Origin: a virus
Virus record (IMG/VR): IMGVR_UViG_3300031753_000034
Span: 1-28,300 of that record
DNA length: 28,300 nucleotides
Reading direction: 5' to 3' (one strand)
The notes beneath the pieces were generated by a model, which did no database searches, was not told the DNA's origin, and saw nothing but the letters and a program-made list of their open reading frames with translations. This document shows positions 12,166 through 19,682 of the stretch, piece by piece. Positions within the stretch are counted from its first letter, which is position 1; each line of letters opens with the position of its first letter. The position numbers and the translations under genes are program-made.

Positions 12166-13520
12166 GCAAACTGCACATCTCATCAGATTTGTCGCTTCCG
12201 CTCGATGCAGTGACGCAGAAGTTTGGGATCCTCGGCCGGACCGGCAGCGGGAAAAGCTATTTCGCGACCAAGCTCTGTGAAGAAATGCTGGATGCCAAAG
12301 CGCAGGTCGTGGCGTTGGATCCAGTGGGCGTGTGGTGGGGTTTGCGGGTCTGCGCGGACGGGAAGAGCGATGCTTATAAAATTCCGGTCTTTGGCGGTTT
12401 GCATGGCGATATTCCGCTCGAGCCAGGTGGGGGCGCACTGATTGCGGATCTGATTGTCGATAAAACGGTTTCCGCGGTGGTCGATCTTTCGGGATTTCTG
12501 CTTAGTGAACAACGCCGGTTCGCGACCGATTTCGCGATGCAGCTTTTTCATCGCAAAAAAGCGCAGCGGTCCGCGCTTCATCTTTTTGTCGAAGAAGCGC
12601 AGGAGTTCGTTCCGCAACAAGTCCGCGGCGATGTCGCTAAGATGGTCGGCGCTTATGAGCGGTTGTTAAAGCTTGGCCGCAATTTCGGGATCGGGGCATC
12701 GCTTATTTCACAGCGGCCGCAAAGCGTGAACAAAGACGTTTTGAATCAAACAGAATGTCTTTTCACATTTCAAATGACGGGGCCGCAGGAGCGCAAAGCG
12801 ATCGAATCGTGGGTTGCTGAGAAAGGTCTCGATAAAGACATCGTGGGCGAATTGCCCAAGCTCAAAGTGGGCGAAGCGCATGTCTGGAGCCCTCAATGGC
12901 TGCAAATTTCCGAGACGATCAAAATCTCGGAGAAAAAAACCGCCGATGTGAGCGCCACGCCCAAGCCGGGCGTAAAAGCGATCGAGCCGAAGCAGCTTTC
13001 GCAAATCGAGCTCGAGGATCTAAGCGATAAGATGCTGGCCACGATCGAGCGGGCCAAACAGGAAGATCCGAAAGCGCTGCGAAAACAGATTGTCGATTTG
13101 AAGCGCGAGCTCGCGTCGAAATCTCCGAAGCTTGAAAAAGTCCGTATCGAATCAAAGCCAGTCCTGAAAGACGGCCAGCTCGATAAGCTTCTTAATTACA
13201 TTGGCTGCGTTGGGGACCATTTGCGCAGGGCGAAGGCGATCGTTTCGCACGATTTCGAGAGAATACTCACCCGAATCGAGAAGGTCGACGTGTTGCTCAA
13301 GCCAATCAACGACGCGCTTGGCAAATTGGTTGAGCAAAAGCGCGGCAAACTGGTTTTCAGCGATCGCCAATACCGATCAAACTCGGCCGCGACCACTGGC
13401 GAAGAGGGGCCTCGCGTGTTTCCTCGTTCGATTCTGGAACGGCGGCCGGAGGGAAGGCCAACGAGTCGATTGAGTGTGAACAGCGATCGGTCACGCGACG
13501 GCAAGAAGTTTCACACTTAA
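12162..13520 (+). CDS. HerA/FtsK-type (DUF87-like) P-loop ATPase with C-terminal coiled coil
   Basis: 452 residues from ATG 12162 (ATGA overlap); an upstream in-frame start at 12129 lies inside the previous gene. Walker A is G25-RTGSGKS in 'FGILGRTGSGKSYFATKL', Walker B is at 139-145 ('LHLFVEE') followed by AQEF, and a sensor-like 'ISQRPQSVNKDVLNQ' follows, as in HerA and other DNA-translocating hexamers. Beyond residue ~260 the protein is charged and helical, including 'LDKLLNYIGCVGDHLRRAKA', and probably coiled. HerA-family motors pump DNA, often with a NurA nuclease. No nuclease gene is adjacent. A role in phage DNA processing or transfer is inferred. Confidence 0.8.
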   Translation: MSKLHISSDLSLPLDAVTQKFGILGRTGSGKSYFATKLCEEMLDAKAQVVALDPVGVWWGLRVCADGKSDAYKIPVFGGLHGDIPLEPGGGALIADLIVDKTVSAVVDLSGFLLSEQRRFATDFAMQLFHRKKAQRSALHLFVEEAQEFVPQQVRGDVAKMVGAYERLLKLGRNFGIGASLISQRPQSVNKDVLNQTECLFTFQMTGPQERKAIESWVAEKGLDKDIVGELPKLKVGEAHVWSPQWLQISETIKISEKKTADVSATPKPGVKAIEPKQLSQIELEDLSDKMLATIERAKQEDPKALRKQIVDLKRELASKSPKLEKVRIESKPVLKDGQLDKLLNYIGCVGDHLRRAKAIVSHDFERILTRIEKVDVLLKPINDALGKLVEQKRGKLVFSDRQYRSNSAATTGEEGPRVFPRSILERRPEGRPTSRLSVNSDRSRDGKKFHT

Positions 13521-13538
13521 ACTTTTGATTCCGCGGAA

Positions 13539-13610
13539 ATGCGAGTTACCGACGGCGCGGAATTGCTCATCCAGTTCGGCCGGGTCGTCCGGCAATTCAC
13601 TTACGAATGA
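13539..13610 (+). CDS. Possible leader-like small ORF
   Basis: 23 residues from ATG 13539 with GCGGAA just upstream, ending in a TGA that overlaps the next ATG (ATGA). Sequence 'MRVTDGAELLIQFGRVVRQF' plus 'TYE'. Its frame follows that of the ATPase gene. The precise overlap suggests translational coupling for the next gene, but 72 bases is too short for a firm coding call. Confidence 0.35.
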   Translation: MRVTDGAELLIQFGRVVRQFTYE

Positions 13611-14086
13611 GCGTGCAGCCGTTCATTTTGTGTCCGTGTTGCGGCGCCAGAATAGAAATTGAAGCCCGGACTGTCCAGGCTGAGCTCCCCCTTGGGCCCA
13701 TTGCTTTCACTGAAAAAAAGCTCGACAAACCAAAGAGCGAGTTGGTAAAATCACACGACGTCGACGACGATTCTTTTATTCGCCACAGCGAACGATCCGA
13801 CCGAACGACGACGTCGTCGTTAACGGTCGCTTCTTGCGAAGAAGATCTACGGCCGTCGTCGCTGTCGTCGCTCAAAAAGATTCTCGGAGAAAGAGAATGG
13901 CGGACAAACAGCGATATTTGGGAGCGTTATTATAAGCGATGCCCGCGTGCTCTGAATCACGCGATCGAAGATTGGAAACTGCGCACACCGGATCAGCAGC
14001 AAACGATTAAAAATCGTGCAGCTTGGCTAACGGACCGCTATAAGCGCGCCGAGAGCGATATCCACAAAGCCAGGAAAAGCGCGTGA
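13607..14086 (+). CDS. Zinc-knuckle early protein
   Basis: 159 residues from ATG 13607. Starts 'VQPFILCPCCGARIEI', a CxCC knuckle that may bind zinc with a partner molecule. The middle is Ser/Asp-rich and low complexity, underlain by repeated GACGACG/CGTCGTC triplets. The last third is a conserved-looking helical unit 'WRTNSDIWERYYKRCPRALN' and 'KNRAAWLTDRYKR', similar in style to C-terminal modules of phage replication-associated proteins. Function unknown. The stop overlaps the GTG of the next gene. Confidence 0.6.
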   Translation: MSVQPFILCPCCGARIEIEARTVQAELPLGPIAFTEKKLDKPKSELVKSHDVDDDSFIRHSERSDRTTTSSLTVASCEEDLRPSSLSSLKKILGEREWRTNSDIWERYYKRCPRALNHAIEDWKLRTPDQQQTIKNRAAWLTDRYKRAESDIHKARKSA

Positions 14087-14295
14087 TCGAGCCGGTCATT
14101 GTTGAAGTGCAAAAAGCTCGCGGCGGTTACATCGCTGCGGAAGGGGCGTGGAGGTCTTTGGTTTATCCAAAGAAAGCGCACGCGCTCAATCACGCTCGCG
14201 TTAGACTGAGATTTCGCGGCGGCGAAATCCGTGTGTTCGATGACGCCGGCGTGCTCGAAAAAGTTTTCCCAAACCAGGGAAACGAAAGGAGGTGA
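14083..14295 (+). CDS. DUF2188-like small protein
   Basis: 70 residues from GTG 14083 (GTGA overlap). Pattern 'GYIAAEGAWRSLVYPKKAHA' then 'GGEIRVFDDAGVLEKVF' follows the DUF2188 layout: a beta strand with W, a helix that starts with the switched segment, and a final strand with G-x-E-x-x-V. DUF2188 members are small, often phage or mobile-element encoded, with unknown function. The stop lies inside a strong ribosome-binding site for the next gene. Confidence 0.6.
   Translation: MIEPVIVEVQKARGGYIAAEGAWRSLVYPKKAHALNHARVRLRFRGGEIRVFDDAGVLEKVFPNQGNERR
14285..14295 (+). promoter_or_regulatory. Full-length Shine-Dalgarno (AAAGGAGGTGA)
   Basis: An uninterrupted match to the anti-Shine-Dalgarno consensus, with GGAGG ending 8 bp before TTG 14301. 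It shows that the in-frame GTG at 14292, which is part of this element, is not the start codon. The stop of the previous gene (TGA 14293-14295) is embedded in the same motif, allowing stop-restart coupling. Confidence 0.75.
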
Positions 14296-14300
14296 CGAAA

Positions 14301-14495
14301 TTGGACAACGAATTGCATATCAGCCTCAAATGGCCACAAGGCCAAGGTAGAGTGACGAAAGCCGAAGCTGAAAAAATCGCGACCGGCGTAGCCGAGAAGC
14401 TTCTCACGTTTGGCGTGAAAAGTTTCGATGTCTCGAACTTCAACTTCGAGGGCAAGACCATTGCCATTCCGCTACCGGCTCACGCCAGTAGATAA
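14301..14495 (+). CDS. Small hypothetical protein
   Basis: 64 residues from TTG 14301, set by the perfect Shine-Dalgarno at 14285-14295. 'NELHISLKWPQGQGRVTKAE' and 'AEKIATGVAEKLLTFGVKSF' then 'FEGKTIAIPLPA' suggest a compact beta-alpha-beta fold. No family is recognised. It is the last gene before the inverted-repeat terminator and seems to end the early operon. Confidence 0.55.
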   Translation: MDNELHISLKWPQGQGRVTKAEAEKIATGVAEKLLTFGVKSFDVSNFNFEGKTIAIPLPAHASR

Positions 14496-14507
14496 AAAAA
14501 GGGGTTG

Positions 14508-14568
14508 GACAAAAACCGTTCCGATTCGCGATCTGCAGGTCGCGGGTCGGACGGGAAAAGTTTTTGTC
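14508..14568. terminator. 61-nt inverted repeat, probable bidirectional terminator
   Basis: Outer arms GACAAAAAC (14508-14516) and GTTTTTGTC (14560-14568) pair perfectly over 9 bp. Inner arms CCGATTCGCGA (14521-14531) and TCGCGGGTCGG (14540-14550) pair at 9 of 11 positions around an 8-nt loop. A-tract, GC stem and T-tract give terminator character on both strands. It directly follows the early operon and its right arm overlaps the -35 box of the next promoter. Confidence 0.7.
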
Positions 14569-14592
14569 ACGCTTGCGCGTATAGCTTAGAAT
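14564..14592 (+). promoter_or_regulatory. Sigma70-type promoter for the histidine kinase gene
   Basis: TTGTCA (14564-14569), a 17-bp spacer and TAGAAT (14587-14592) make a near-consensus promoter. A start site near 14599 would leave a 5' leader of under 10 nt ahead of ATG 14608. The -35 box lies within the right arm of the inverted repeat, so a cruciform or a bound protein could occlude it. Predicted from sequence only. Confidence 0.65.
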
Positions 14593-14607
14593 GGGCCGCG
14601 AAGTGGA

Positions 14608-15273
14608 ATGACGACAACGGCCCTCGAACCGGCGGCTGCCGGCGCCATCGAGTCGAATCTCGATACGCGCGAGATGAGCGAATACATCGTCGCGCATGAT
14701 CTGGTCAACATTCAGACGGCCGCGCAGCTTCACCTCGAGAAGGCAGCCAGGGAGATCAGCCGATTGTCCGAATTGGCTACGATCATCATGGCTTTGGCTA
14801 AGGCCAACATGGAAAGCTTGGAAGTGATCGATATCAACACGCTTTTGAAAGCGCACCGATCAGCCTTGCGGCTCGCGCTAGCGGCGGATGTTGTTCTGGA
14901 AATGAATCTTTTGGCCCGATCCCACAAGATTAAGGCTAATCCGATGTTGGTCCGCGCGATGTTCGGTCTTTTCGCTTCCAACGCCGACGACGCGCTGGGC
15001 GAGGTCAAAGATCTGCGGAACAAGACATTTTCAATCGAGACCTTCGCAATCGACAGCGAAATCTTGATCCGGATCAACGACAACGGCGCCGGCATGAGCC
15101 AGGAGACAAAGCAGCGGATCTTGTCCGGCGAGAAGTTCACGACCAAGAGCGCTCATTGCGGCGAAGGAATGAGCTACATGAGCAAGGTTATCGGCAAATT
15201 GAAAGGTCGCTTTGAAATTAAAAGCGATCTTGGGATCGGAACAACGTTTCGAATCTATTTACCTGCCGTTTAG
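14608..15273 (+). CDS. Minimal soluble histidine kinase (DHp + catalytic ATPase domains)
   Basis: 221 residues from ATG 14608. Residues ~25-95 form a DHp-like helical pair with an H-box 'VAHDLVNIQTA' (phospho-acceptor His30). Residues ~110-221 are a GHKL/HATPase_c domain: N-box 'FASNADDAL' (Asn125), G1 'NDNGAGM' (158-163), an F-box-like 'FTTKS', a shortened G2 'CGEGMS' (185-187) and the closing 'DLGIGTTFRIYLP'. There is no sensor, PAS or membrane segment. Histidine kinases autophosphorylate and pass phosphate to a response regulator, none of which is encoded in this window. Its own promoter and a preceding terminator indicate an independently expressed accessory gene (moron-like). The kinase fold is secure; activity and partner are unknown. 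Confidence 0.8.
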   Translation: MTTTALEPAAAGAIESNLDTREMSEYIVAHDLVNIQTAAQLHLEKAAREISRLSELATIIMALAKANMESLEVIDINTLLKAHRSALRLALAADVVLEMNLLARSHKIKANPMLVRAMFGLFASNADDALGEVKDLRNKTFSIETFAIDSEILIRINDNGAGMSQETKQRILSGEKFTTKSAHCGEGMSYMSKVIGKLKGRFEIKSDLGIGTTFRIYLPAV

Positions 15274-15281
15274 GCACGAAT

Positions 15282-15298
15282 CGCGCTCGAAAAGCGCG
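15282..15298. other. Small hairpin after the kinase gene
   Basis: CGCGCT and AGCGCG pair over 6 bp around CGAAA. There is no T-tract, so it is a poor intrinsic terminator. It lies in the 29-bp gap between the kinase stop and the next GTG. Confidence 0.3.
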
Positions 15299-15302
15299 CT
15301 AG

Positions 15303-16070
15303 GTGCTTAAAAACGGGTCGGAGCCTTTGCGCGGCGAAGAAGCGCGCCGCGCTGCTCACAGCGATTACGAACGCCATTTCAAGGAATGGTTTCGAGAGCA
15401 AACGCCGCTGATTCAGGATTGTTTGCGGCTCCAAGGAATCGATAAACCGGAGCCATACGACGCGCCGCGATATCGCGCGGAGCAGGACTTTGAACACGAG
15501 TTTTCCGATCCGGCCGATTTCGCCGTTGATCCCTGCGATCCGCGAATTCCGATTGTCGATTTTGAATCAACCAGTCGCGGCGAGCTAAAGGATTACTGCG
15601 ATCACTTTGGGAGCGCACTGAATTGGGCAACCAAAGGCAAGCCGGACATCTACGACATGGGCGTGCGTGCAAATGTGCTGCTCGCTGTGATGCGGCCGCA
15701 AGCGCTCCAAGGCATGAAGATGAGGCTCCCAAAAAAATTGATTGAAGGATTGCGGAGCGCGTTGCTCGTCGGCGGAAAAGATCCGCTCAAAACCGGCAGA
15801 TTTTTCTGGCGTGCTTTCGGTTGGGTTCGCAAATGCGGTTCGCTGATGCAGCTAGGGAAACGCATGTTTTCTATGATCTACGCATTGCGTCCGGATCTGA
15901 TCGATGCCGCGACCTGCGCGGTCATCGGCGAGCTGGACAATAAATCGCGCCAAGCTGCGAACAAACCGGTGCAAGAATTTCGAGACACTTTCAGCGGGAT
16001 CAACTCGCTGCCAATGAGAGGAAATGAAACGAGGAAACGATGCAAACGATCGCAACTGAACAATCACTGA
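15303..16070 (+). CDS. Hypothetical protein downstream of the kinase
   Basis: 255 residues from GTG 15303. Soluble, mixed charge, with an acidic segment 'DFEHEFSDPADFAVDPCDPR' and a helical C-terminal half ('PKKLIEGLRSALLVGGKDPL', 'QLGKRMFSMIYALRPDLID'). The final residues are basic. No domain is recognised. It overlaps the DUF3102 gene by 31 bases and could be co-transcribed with the kinase, since the hairpin between them is a weak terminator. Confidence 0.6.
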   Translation: MLKNGSEPLRGEEARRAAHSDYERHFKEWFREQTPLIQDCLRLQGIDKPEPYDAPRYRAEQDFEHEFSDPADFAVDPCDPRIPIVDFESTSRGELKDYCDHFGSALNWATKGKPDIYDMGVRANVLLAVMRPQALQGMKMRLPKKLIEGLRSALLVGGKDPLKTGRFFWRAFGWVRKCGSLMQLGKRMFSMIYALRPDLIDAATCAVIGELDNKSRQAANKPVQEFRDTFSGINSLPMRGNETRKRCKRSQLNNH

Positions 16071-16615
16071 AAACGTCCGAACTGCGGCGACTAACCAAGG
16101 AAGCTAAACAGCTTTACACCGAAACCGAAAAAGTCCGCGACCAGGTGGAAGCCGGCGCCATGAGCGCGTTGGAAAAAGCGTGGCAATGCGGCAAACGACT
16201 CAACGCCATCAAGACGATCATTGGCCACGGCAACTGGTTAACCTGGCTGAATAGCAATTTGCCGGAAGTAACCGAAAGCACCGCGCAACGCTACATGAAG
16301 ATTGATCGCGATAACCCAAAAGCCGCACGCGTGCGGGATTTGAAATTTGATTCGCTGCGCAAGCATTGTCTCACGTTCGTGCCAGAGAAGTCCGAGCCTA
16401 ACAAACATCGCGACGTGACGTTCCCTCGCTCAATTAGCCTGGCGAACGTGGTGAACGAATATAACCGCTTGAAGTATCGGCACCAGCAAGGGCTAGAAGC
16501 AATGGACTTCGGTCTCGCGCGCGAAGAAACGGTCGAGCTGTATGAATGGCTTGGGTTTATTCATGGCGATCGTGAGGTTGATCCTTGGGCAAGCATTGGG
16601 CACTCCCCCCGCTAG
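16040..16615 (+). CDS. DUF3102-family protein
   Basis: 191 residues from ATG 16040 with GAGGAAACG upstream. The stretch 'ALEKAWQCGKRLNAIKTIIG' then 'HGNWLTWLNSNLPEVTESTA' and 'QRYMKI' is the DUF3102 signature (a helical region with G-x-x-L...HG-x-W-x-x-W-L...S...A-x-R-Y-M), found in phage and plasmid proteins and sometimes linked to ParB or DNA-binding roles. The rest is helical. It is the last gene before the packaging module, and early or DNA-binding function is inferred from family and place. Confidence 0.75.
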   Translation: MQTIATEQSLKTSELRRLTKEAKQLYTETEKVRDQVEAGAMSALEKAWQCGKRLNAIKTIIGHGNWLTWLNSNLPEVTESTAQRYMKIDRDNPKAARVRDLKFDSLRKHCLTFVPEKSEPNKHRDVTFPRSISLANVVNEYNRLKYRHQQGLEAMDFGLAREETVELYEWLGFIHGDREVDPWASIGHSPR

Positions 16616-16736
16616 ATAGCTTTCACGACTTGTGCCCCCGCCGCGCTGTTGTTCCAACTTTCGTCGTTTCTCTACGCGCCGCCAAAAAACGTTGTGCACA
16701 CGAAATTATTTTGGTTCTGACACCGCGATTTAGAGT
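16616..16736. other. Gap ahead of terminase genes, possible cos/packaging region
   Basis: 121 bp with no gene. It holds a TGTGCACA palindrome in CGTTGTGCACACG (near 16693-16705) and an AT-rich block AAATTATTTTGG. In lambda-like phages the cos site and terminase-binding sites lie just before the small terminase gene, so this is the best place for them in the window. A strong promoter is not evident. Confidence 0.35.
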
Positions 16737-17282
16737 GTGAAGCGCAAGCGGAAGGCCGGCCGGCCACGCAAGAAGTTTGATCCCGATGGGTTTTCTCCGG
16801 ATCTCGATGGGGTTGCTGAACATCTCGGGATTTCGCTGCGCGCGCTGCACAACGCTCGCAAACGTTTTGCCAAAGACAGGCCAAAGCATCGCGCCGGCGG
16901 ACCGTATCCGATGCGCGCTTACAAGAATTGGGCCGATCACCACGGCGTAACCGGCCGGCGTAAGCAAGAAGATCTCGTCGAAGAGCAGGACATCCGGTTG
17001 CGTCGGGACAGGCTCCGGCTCGCGCGCGAAGAATTCGAATTTGAGCAGATCAAAGAACAGATGTTGCCAGTCAGCCAGTTCCAGATCGCGCTCACCAAAA
17101 TGGTCGCAGCGTTCCTGGCCGCGCTCAACGCGTTTCCGTCGCGGGTAAATGAGCAGCTCGAGGGTTTGAGTTTCGATGATCGCGCGCCGGTGCTCGAACA
17201 GGAAGTCGAGTTGCTTAAAAAAACCCTGGCCGGCTGCGATTATCTGCAGGCCGAGTCTAACGATCAAGAATTTTCCGAATGA
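16737..17282 (+). CDS. terS: Terminase small subunit (Nu1-like)
   Basis: 181 residues from GTG 16737. An N-terminal basic arm 'RKRKAGRPRKKFDPDG' leads into a helix-turn-helix 'LDGVAEHLGISLRALHNARK', as in small terminase DNA-binding domains. A following charged coiled coil 'RRKQEDLVEEQDIRLRRDRL' and 'REEFEFEQIKEQML' is typical of oligomerisation regions. The last third is acidic and helical. It directly precedes the large terminase gene, overlapping a small gene between. The small subunit recognises packaging sites and feeds DNA to the motor. Assignment rests on domain layout and position. Confidence 0.75.
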   Translation: MKRKRKAGRPRKKFDPDGFSPDLDGVAEHLGISLRALHNARKRFAKDRPKHRAGGPYPMRAYKNWADHHGVTGRRKQEDLVEEQDIRLRRDRLRLAREEFEFEQIKEQMLPVSQFQIALTKMVAAFLAALNAFPSRVNEQLEGLSFDDRAPVLEQEVELLKKTLAGCDYLQAESNDQEFSE

Positions 17283-17464
17283 AACAGCCAACGCGATTCG
17301 AAGATGAATTTCCTGCAACGGCTGCTTTTCTCATGTCGATCTACGCGCGCGAGCCACAGCATACATGCCCGCGCGGGCACCGACATTTCCTGCCGTATTG
17401 GCTGCACGTCGGGCGCGACTACTGCCAGCATATTCCGTTTGAGATTTATTGCCGCCGCCGATGA
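17279..17464 (+). CDS. Small Cys/His protein between terminase genes
   Basis: 61 residues with ATGA overlaps at both ends (with terS and terL). Contains 'HTCPRGHRHFLPYWLHVGRD' then 'YCQHIPFEIYCRRR', with three Cys and several His that could bind one zinc ion. No family is recognised. The tight coupling to both terminase genes suggests an accessory packaging or structural role, perhaps an HNH-like remnant or a zinc knuckle. This is speculative. Confidence 0.55.
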   Translation: MKQPTRFEDEFPATAAFLMSIYAREPQHTCPRGHRHFLPYWLHVGRDYCQHIPFEIYCRRR

Positions 17465-19506
17465 AGCAAAAGGTTGTCGATCTTTTCCGCGGAATCATCG
17501 CTCCCCTGCTCACTCCGCTTCCACGGAAGAAAATGTGGGAGTGGGCCGACGAAAACGTGATCGTTCCGGACGTCGTAGGCAGTCCTTATCCGGGTCCGCT
17601 CAATTCCGGCCGGTTGCCGATGATGCGCGGACTTCTCGAACGCTTGGAGCTCCCGCGCGTGCGCTTTTTCGATCTTTGCAAAAGCGCCCGGACCGGAGGG
17701 TCGCTTTTTTTTGGGATCATTCCTGTGTTACATAAAATCGCGACTAAGCCCGGGCCCATCCTCTGGCTGGATCCAACGGCGCGGACCGGATCGCGACTCT
17801 CGCGCCAGGAGATCCAACCATTCCTGCGCGCCTGCCGGGCGACCAACGTGCTGCGGATCCCCACCAAGCGCTATTGGACCACGCGGGAAATGATTTTCAA
17901 GACCAGCACCTTCGGGATTGTTGGCGCCGGCAGCGTGCCGGACCTGGGCGGACGCCAGGGCGAATTAATCGTCATCAATGAGCAGGACAAAATTCCTGCT
18001 AAAGCGCGGGCCGAAGCGCCGCCCGGTTTGCTTGTGCTGGTCCGGAGCAAACTCTTTCGGCGCACCCGCAAAATCATCCGCAACTCGACTCCCACGCTCG
18101 AGCAAGCTGATACCTGGGGCGGGTTTGTAGCGGGCTCGCAATTGTATGGCTACCTGCCATGTCCGAAATGCGGCGGTTATCAGCCGCTCGCTTTCTTCAA
18201 GGAACCTGCGCAGCCCGATCAATGGATGCGGATTGATGAGGACGATCCGCTCCTCATCGGGCACGAAATAAAGCGCGCCAGCCGCCACGGCGTCAATCTC
18301 GCGGCGGACACGCAACGAAAAAATTATCGCGCGATCAAGCGAGCGAAGGACAAACGGGGCGGTTATCTGGTGCAAGGTATTGCCCAAACCGGCCGGATCT
18401 GGTGGCCGGCCGAGCTCCAGGACAAAAAATCGAAGCAATGGGACGTGGACGAAGTCGAGCGACAGGCGCGTTACGAGTGTGGTTTTTGCGGCGCGAAGAT
18501 TGCGCAGGAAAAACTTAACTGGATGAACGCGCGCTATGCGCTGCGATCGCACCGGCCGCACGCTCCATACGACACAGAAAGTGCGCTCCTTTGGGCCGCT
18601 TATTCGCCAATGGATTTGGGATGGGGCGGCCTCGCTAAAAAATATCTCCTCTCGATCGGGAGCGTGACCAAGATGCACGACTGTTACAATTCCGATTGGG
18701 CGCGGCCGTTTGAACGGACACCAACGCGGATAACTCGCAAAACGATCGAATTGATTCAAGCCAGGACTCCGATCAAATACGAGCGCGCGAACCCACTGGA
18801 TCCGGAGGATCCGTGCAAGCTTCCCATCCGTCCCTGCTTTATCACGATGAGCCGGGACGTTCAGCAGACCGAAATGTGGTGGGAAGTGTGGGCCTGGGCA
18901 GTTGATGCCAGCTCCTGGCTCCTGGCCTGGGGCTCATGCGCTTCCGATTCTGAGATTGTCGACATTTCCAACCGGGTTTGGACTTACGATTTTGGAGATG
19001 GTTCGCCGCTCGAGCTCCACACCACTTGGAAAGGCGTCACCGACTCAGGCTACAAAGCGAAGCGGCCCGCCGGCGTTTACCGCTTCGTCCACGAGCAAGG
19101 CGGCCGGTGGATCGCCGCGCGCGGCGGACATCTGCAAGCGGGAAAAGAAAAACCGATTCACGAAACGTCGATCGAATTCAATTACGACGGGGCCCAGGTC
19201 TCCATCCCTTACTGCCACTTCAACGATGATCAGATGAAAGATCATCTCTACCGGTTCGTCATCAAGGAGCGCCAGCACGCGCGCTATCTCCCGCAAAAGC
19301 TGGACGATTTATTTATTGACCAGGTCACGAGCGAACACCTGACGGCGATCAAAATGCCCGATGGCCGGACCGCGCACGAATGGCGCGTGGGAGTCGATCC
19401 GCACCTGGGCGATTGCTGGAAAATGAACGAGATCTTTCATTTCATTTTCTCGCGCGAACTGCTACAAGCGATGCGCGCGCGCCAGGACGCCATCCGTAAA
19501 AAATGA
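17461..19506 (+). CDS. terL: Terminase large subunit (GpA family)
   Basis: 681 residues from ATG 17461. The Walker A is the deviant lambda-gpA kind, 'CKSARTGGSLFFG' (Lys74; lambda has KSARVGYSK), followed by 'PILWLDPTARTG' and a Walker B-like 'GELIVINEQDKIP'. A zinc-knuckle pair 'PCPKCGG' and 'ECGFCGAK' lies in the middle, as in many GpA terminases. The nuclease half starts at 'ITMSRDVQQTEMWWEVWAWA' and ends in a basic C-terminus. The enzyme cuts concatemers at cos and drives ATP-dependent packaging into the procapsid. Length is normal for the family. Confidence 0.93.
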   Translation: MKQKVVDLFRGIIAPLLTPLPRKKMWEWADENVIVPDVVGSPYPGPLNSGRLPMMRGLLERLELPRVRFFDLCKSARTGGSLFFGIIPVLHKIATKPGPILWLDPTARTGSRLSRQEIQPFLRACRATNVLRIPTKRYWTTREMIFKTSTFGIVGAGSVPDLGGRQGELIVINEQDKIPAKARAEAPPGLLVLVRSKLFRRTRKIIRNSTPTLEQADTWGGFVAGSQLYGYLPCPKCGGYQPLAFFKEPAQPDQWMRIDEDDPLLIGHEIKRASRHGVNLAADTQRKNYRAIKRAKDKRGGYLVQGIAQTGRIWWPAELQDKKSKQWDVDEVERQARYECGFCGAKIAQEKLNWMNARYALRSHRPHAPYDTESALLWAAYSPMDLGWGGLAKKYLLSIGSVTKMHDCYNSDWARPFERTPTRITRKTIELIQARTPIKYERANPLDPEDPCKLPIRPCFITMSRDVQQTEMWWEVWAWAVDASSWLLAWGSCASDSEIVDISNRVWTYDFGDGSPLELHTTWKGVTDSGYKAKRPAGVYRFVHEQGGRWIAARGGHLQAGKEKPIHETSIEFNYDGAQVSIPYCHFNDDQMKDHLYRFVIKERQHARYLPQKLDDLFIDQVTSEHLTAIKMPDGRTAHEWRVGVDPHLGDCWKMNEIFHFIFSRELLQAMRARQDAIRKK

Positions 19507-19682
19507 AAAGGTTATTCACTAATCACGAGCTCGCAGCATTGAAGAAACTGGCCCGAGTTTCGCGATTCCTATCTTGGCGTTTCGAGGTCTTTAGGTTTCG
19601 GCGCGACATGCGGCGGATGAAAAGAATCCTGGATTTTCACAAGTGCGGTTCGGCAGCGTCTCAGCGATACCGCGCGCCATGA
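19503..19682 (+). CDS. Small very basic protein
   Basis: 59 residues from ATG 19503, overlapping the terminase stop (ATGA), and ending in a TGA that overlaps the next ATG. Rich in Arg/Lys/Phe ('RFLSWRFEVFRFRRDMRRMK'), probably helical. No family is recognised. The two perfect ATGA overlaps are the main evidence for coding. Possible role in packaging or head joining. Confidence 0.5.
   Translation: MKRLFTNHELAALKKLARVSRFLSWRFEVFRFRRDMRRMKRILDFHKCGSAASQRYRAP

Noticed and set aside
13925-14050. TATAAGCG-like matches inside the zinc-knuckle gene
   Set aside because: Only half matches to the palindrome inside coding sequence and not near a start codon; likely chance.
14292-14300. GTG 14292 as start of the 14301 gene
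   Set aside because: The GTG is part of the AAAGGAGGTGA Shine-Dalgarno itself; TTG 14301 has correct spacing.
14505-14699. 64-residue ORF across the inverted repeat and promoter
   Set aside because: Overlaps the terminator, promoter and kinase start, with a poor translation.
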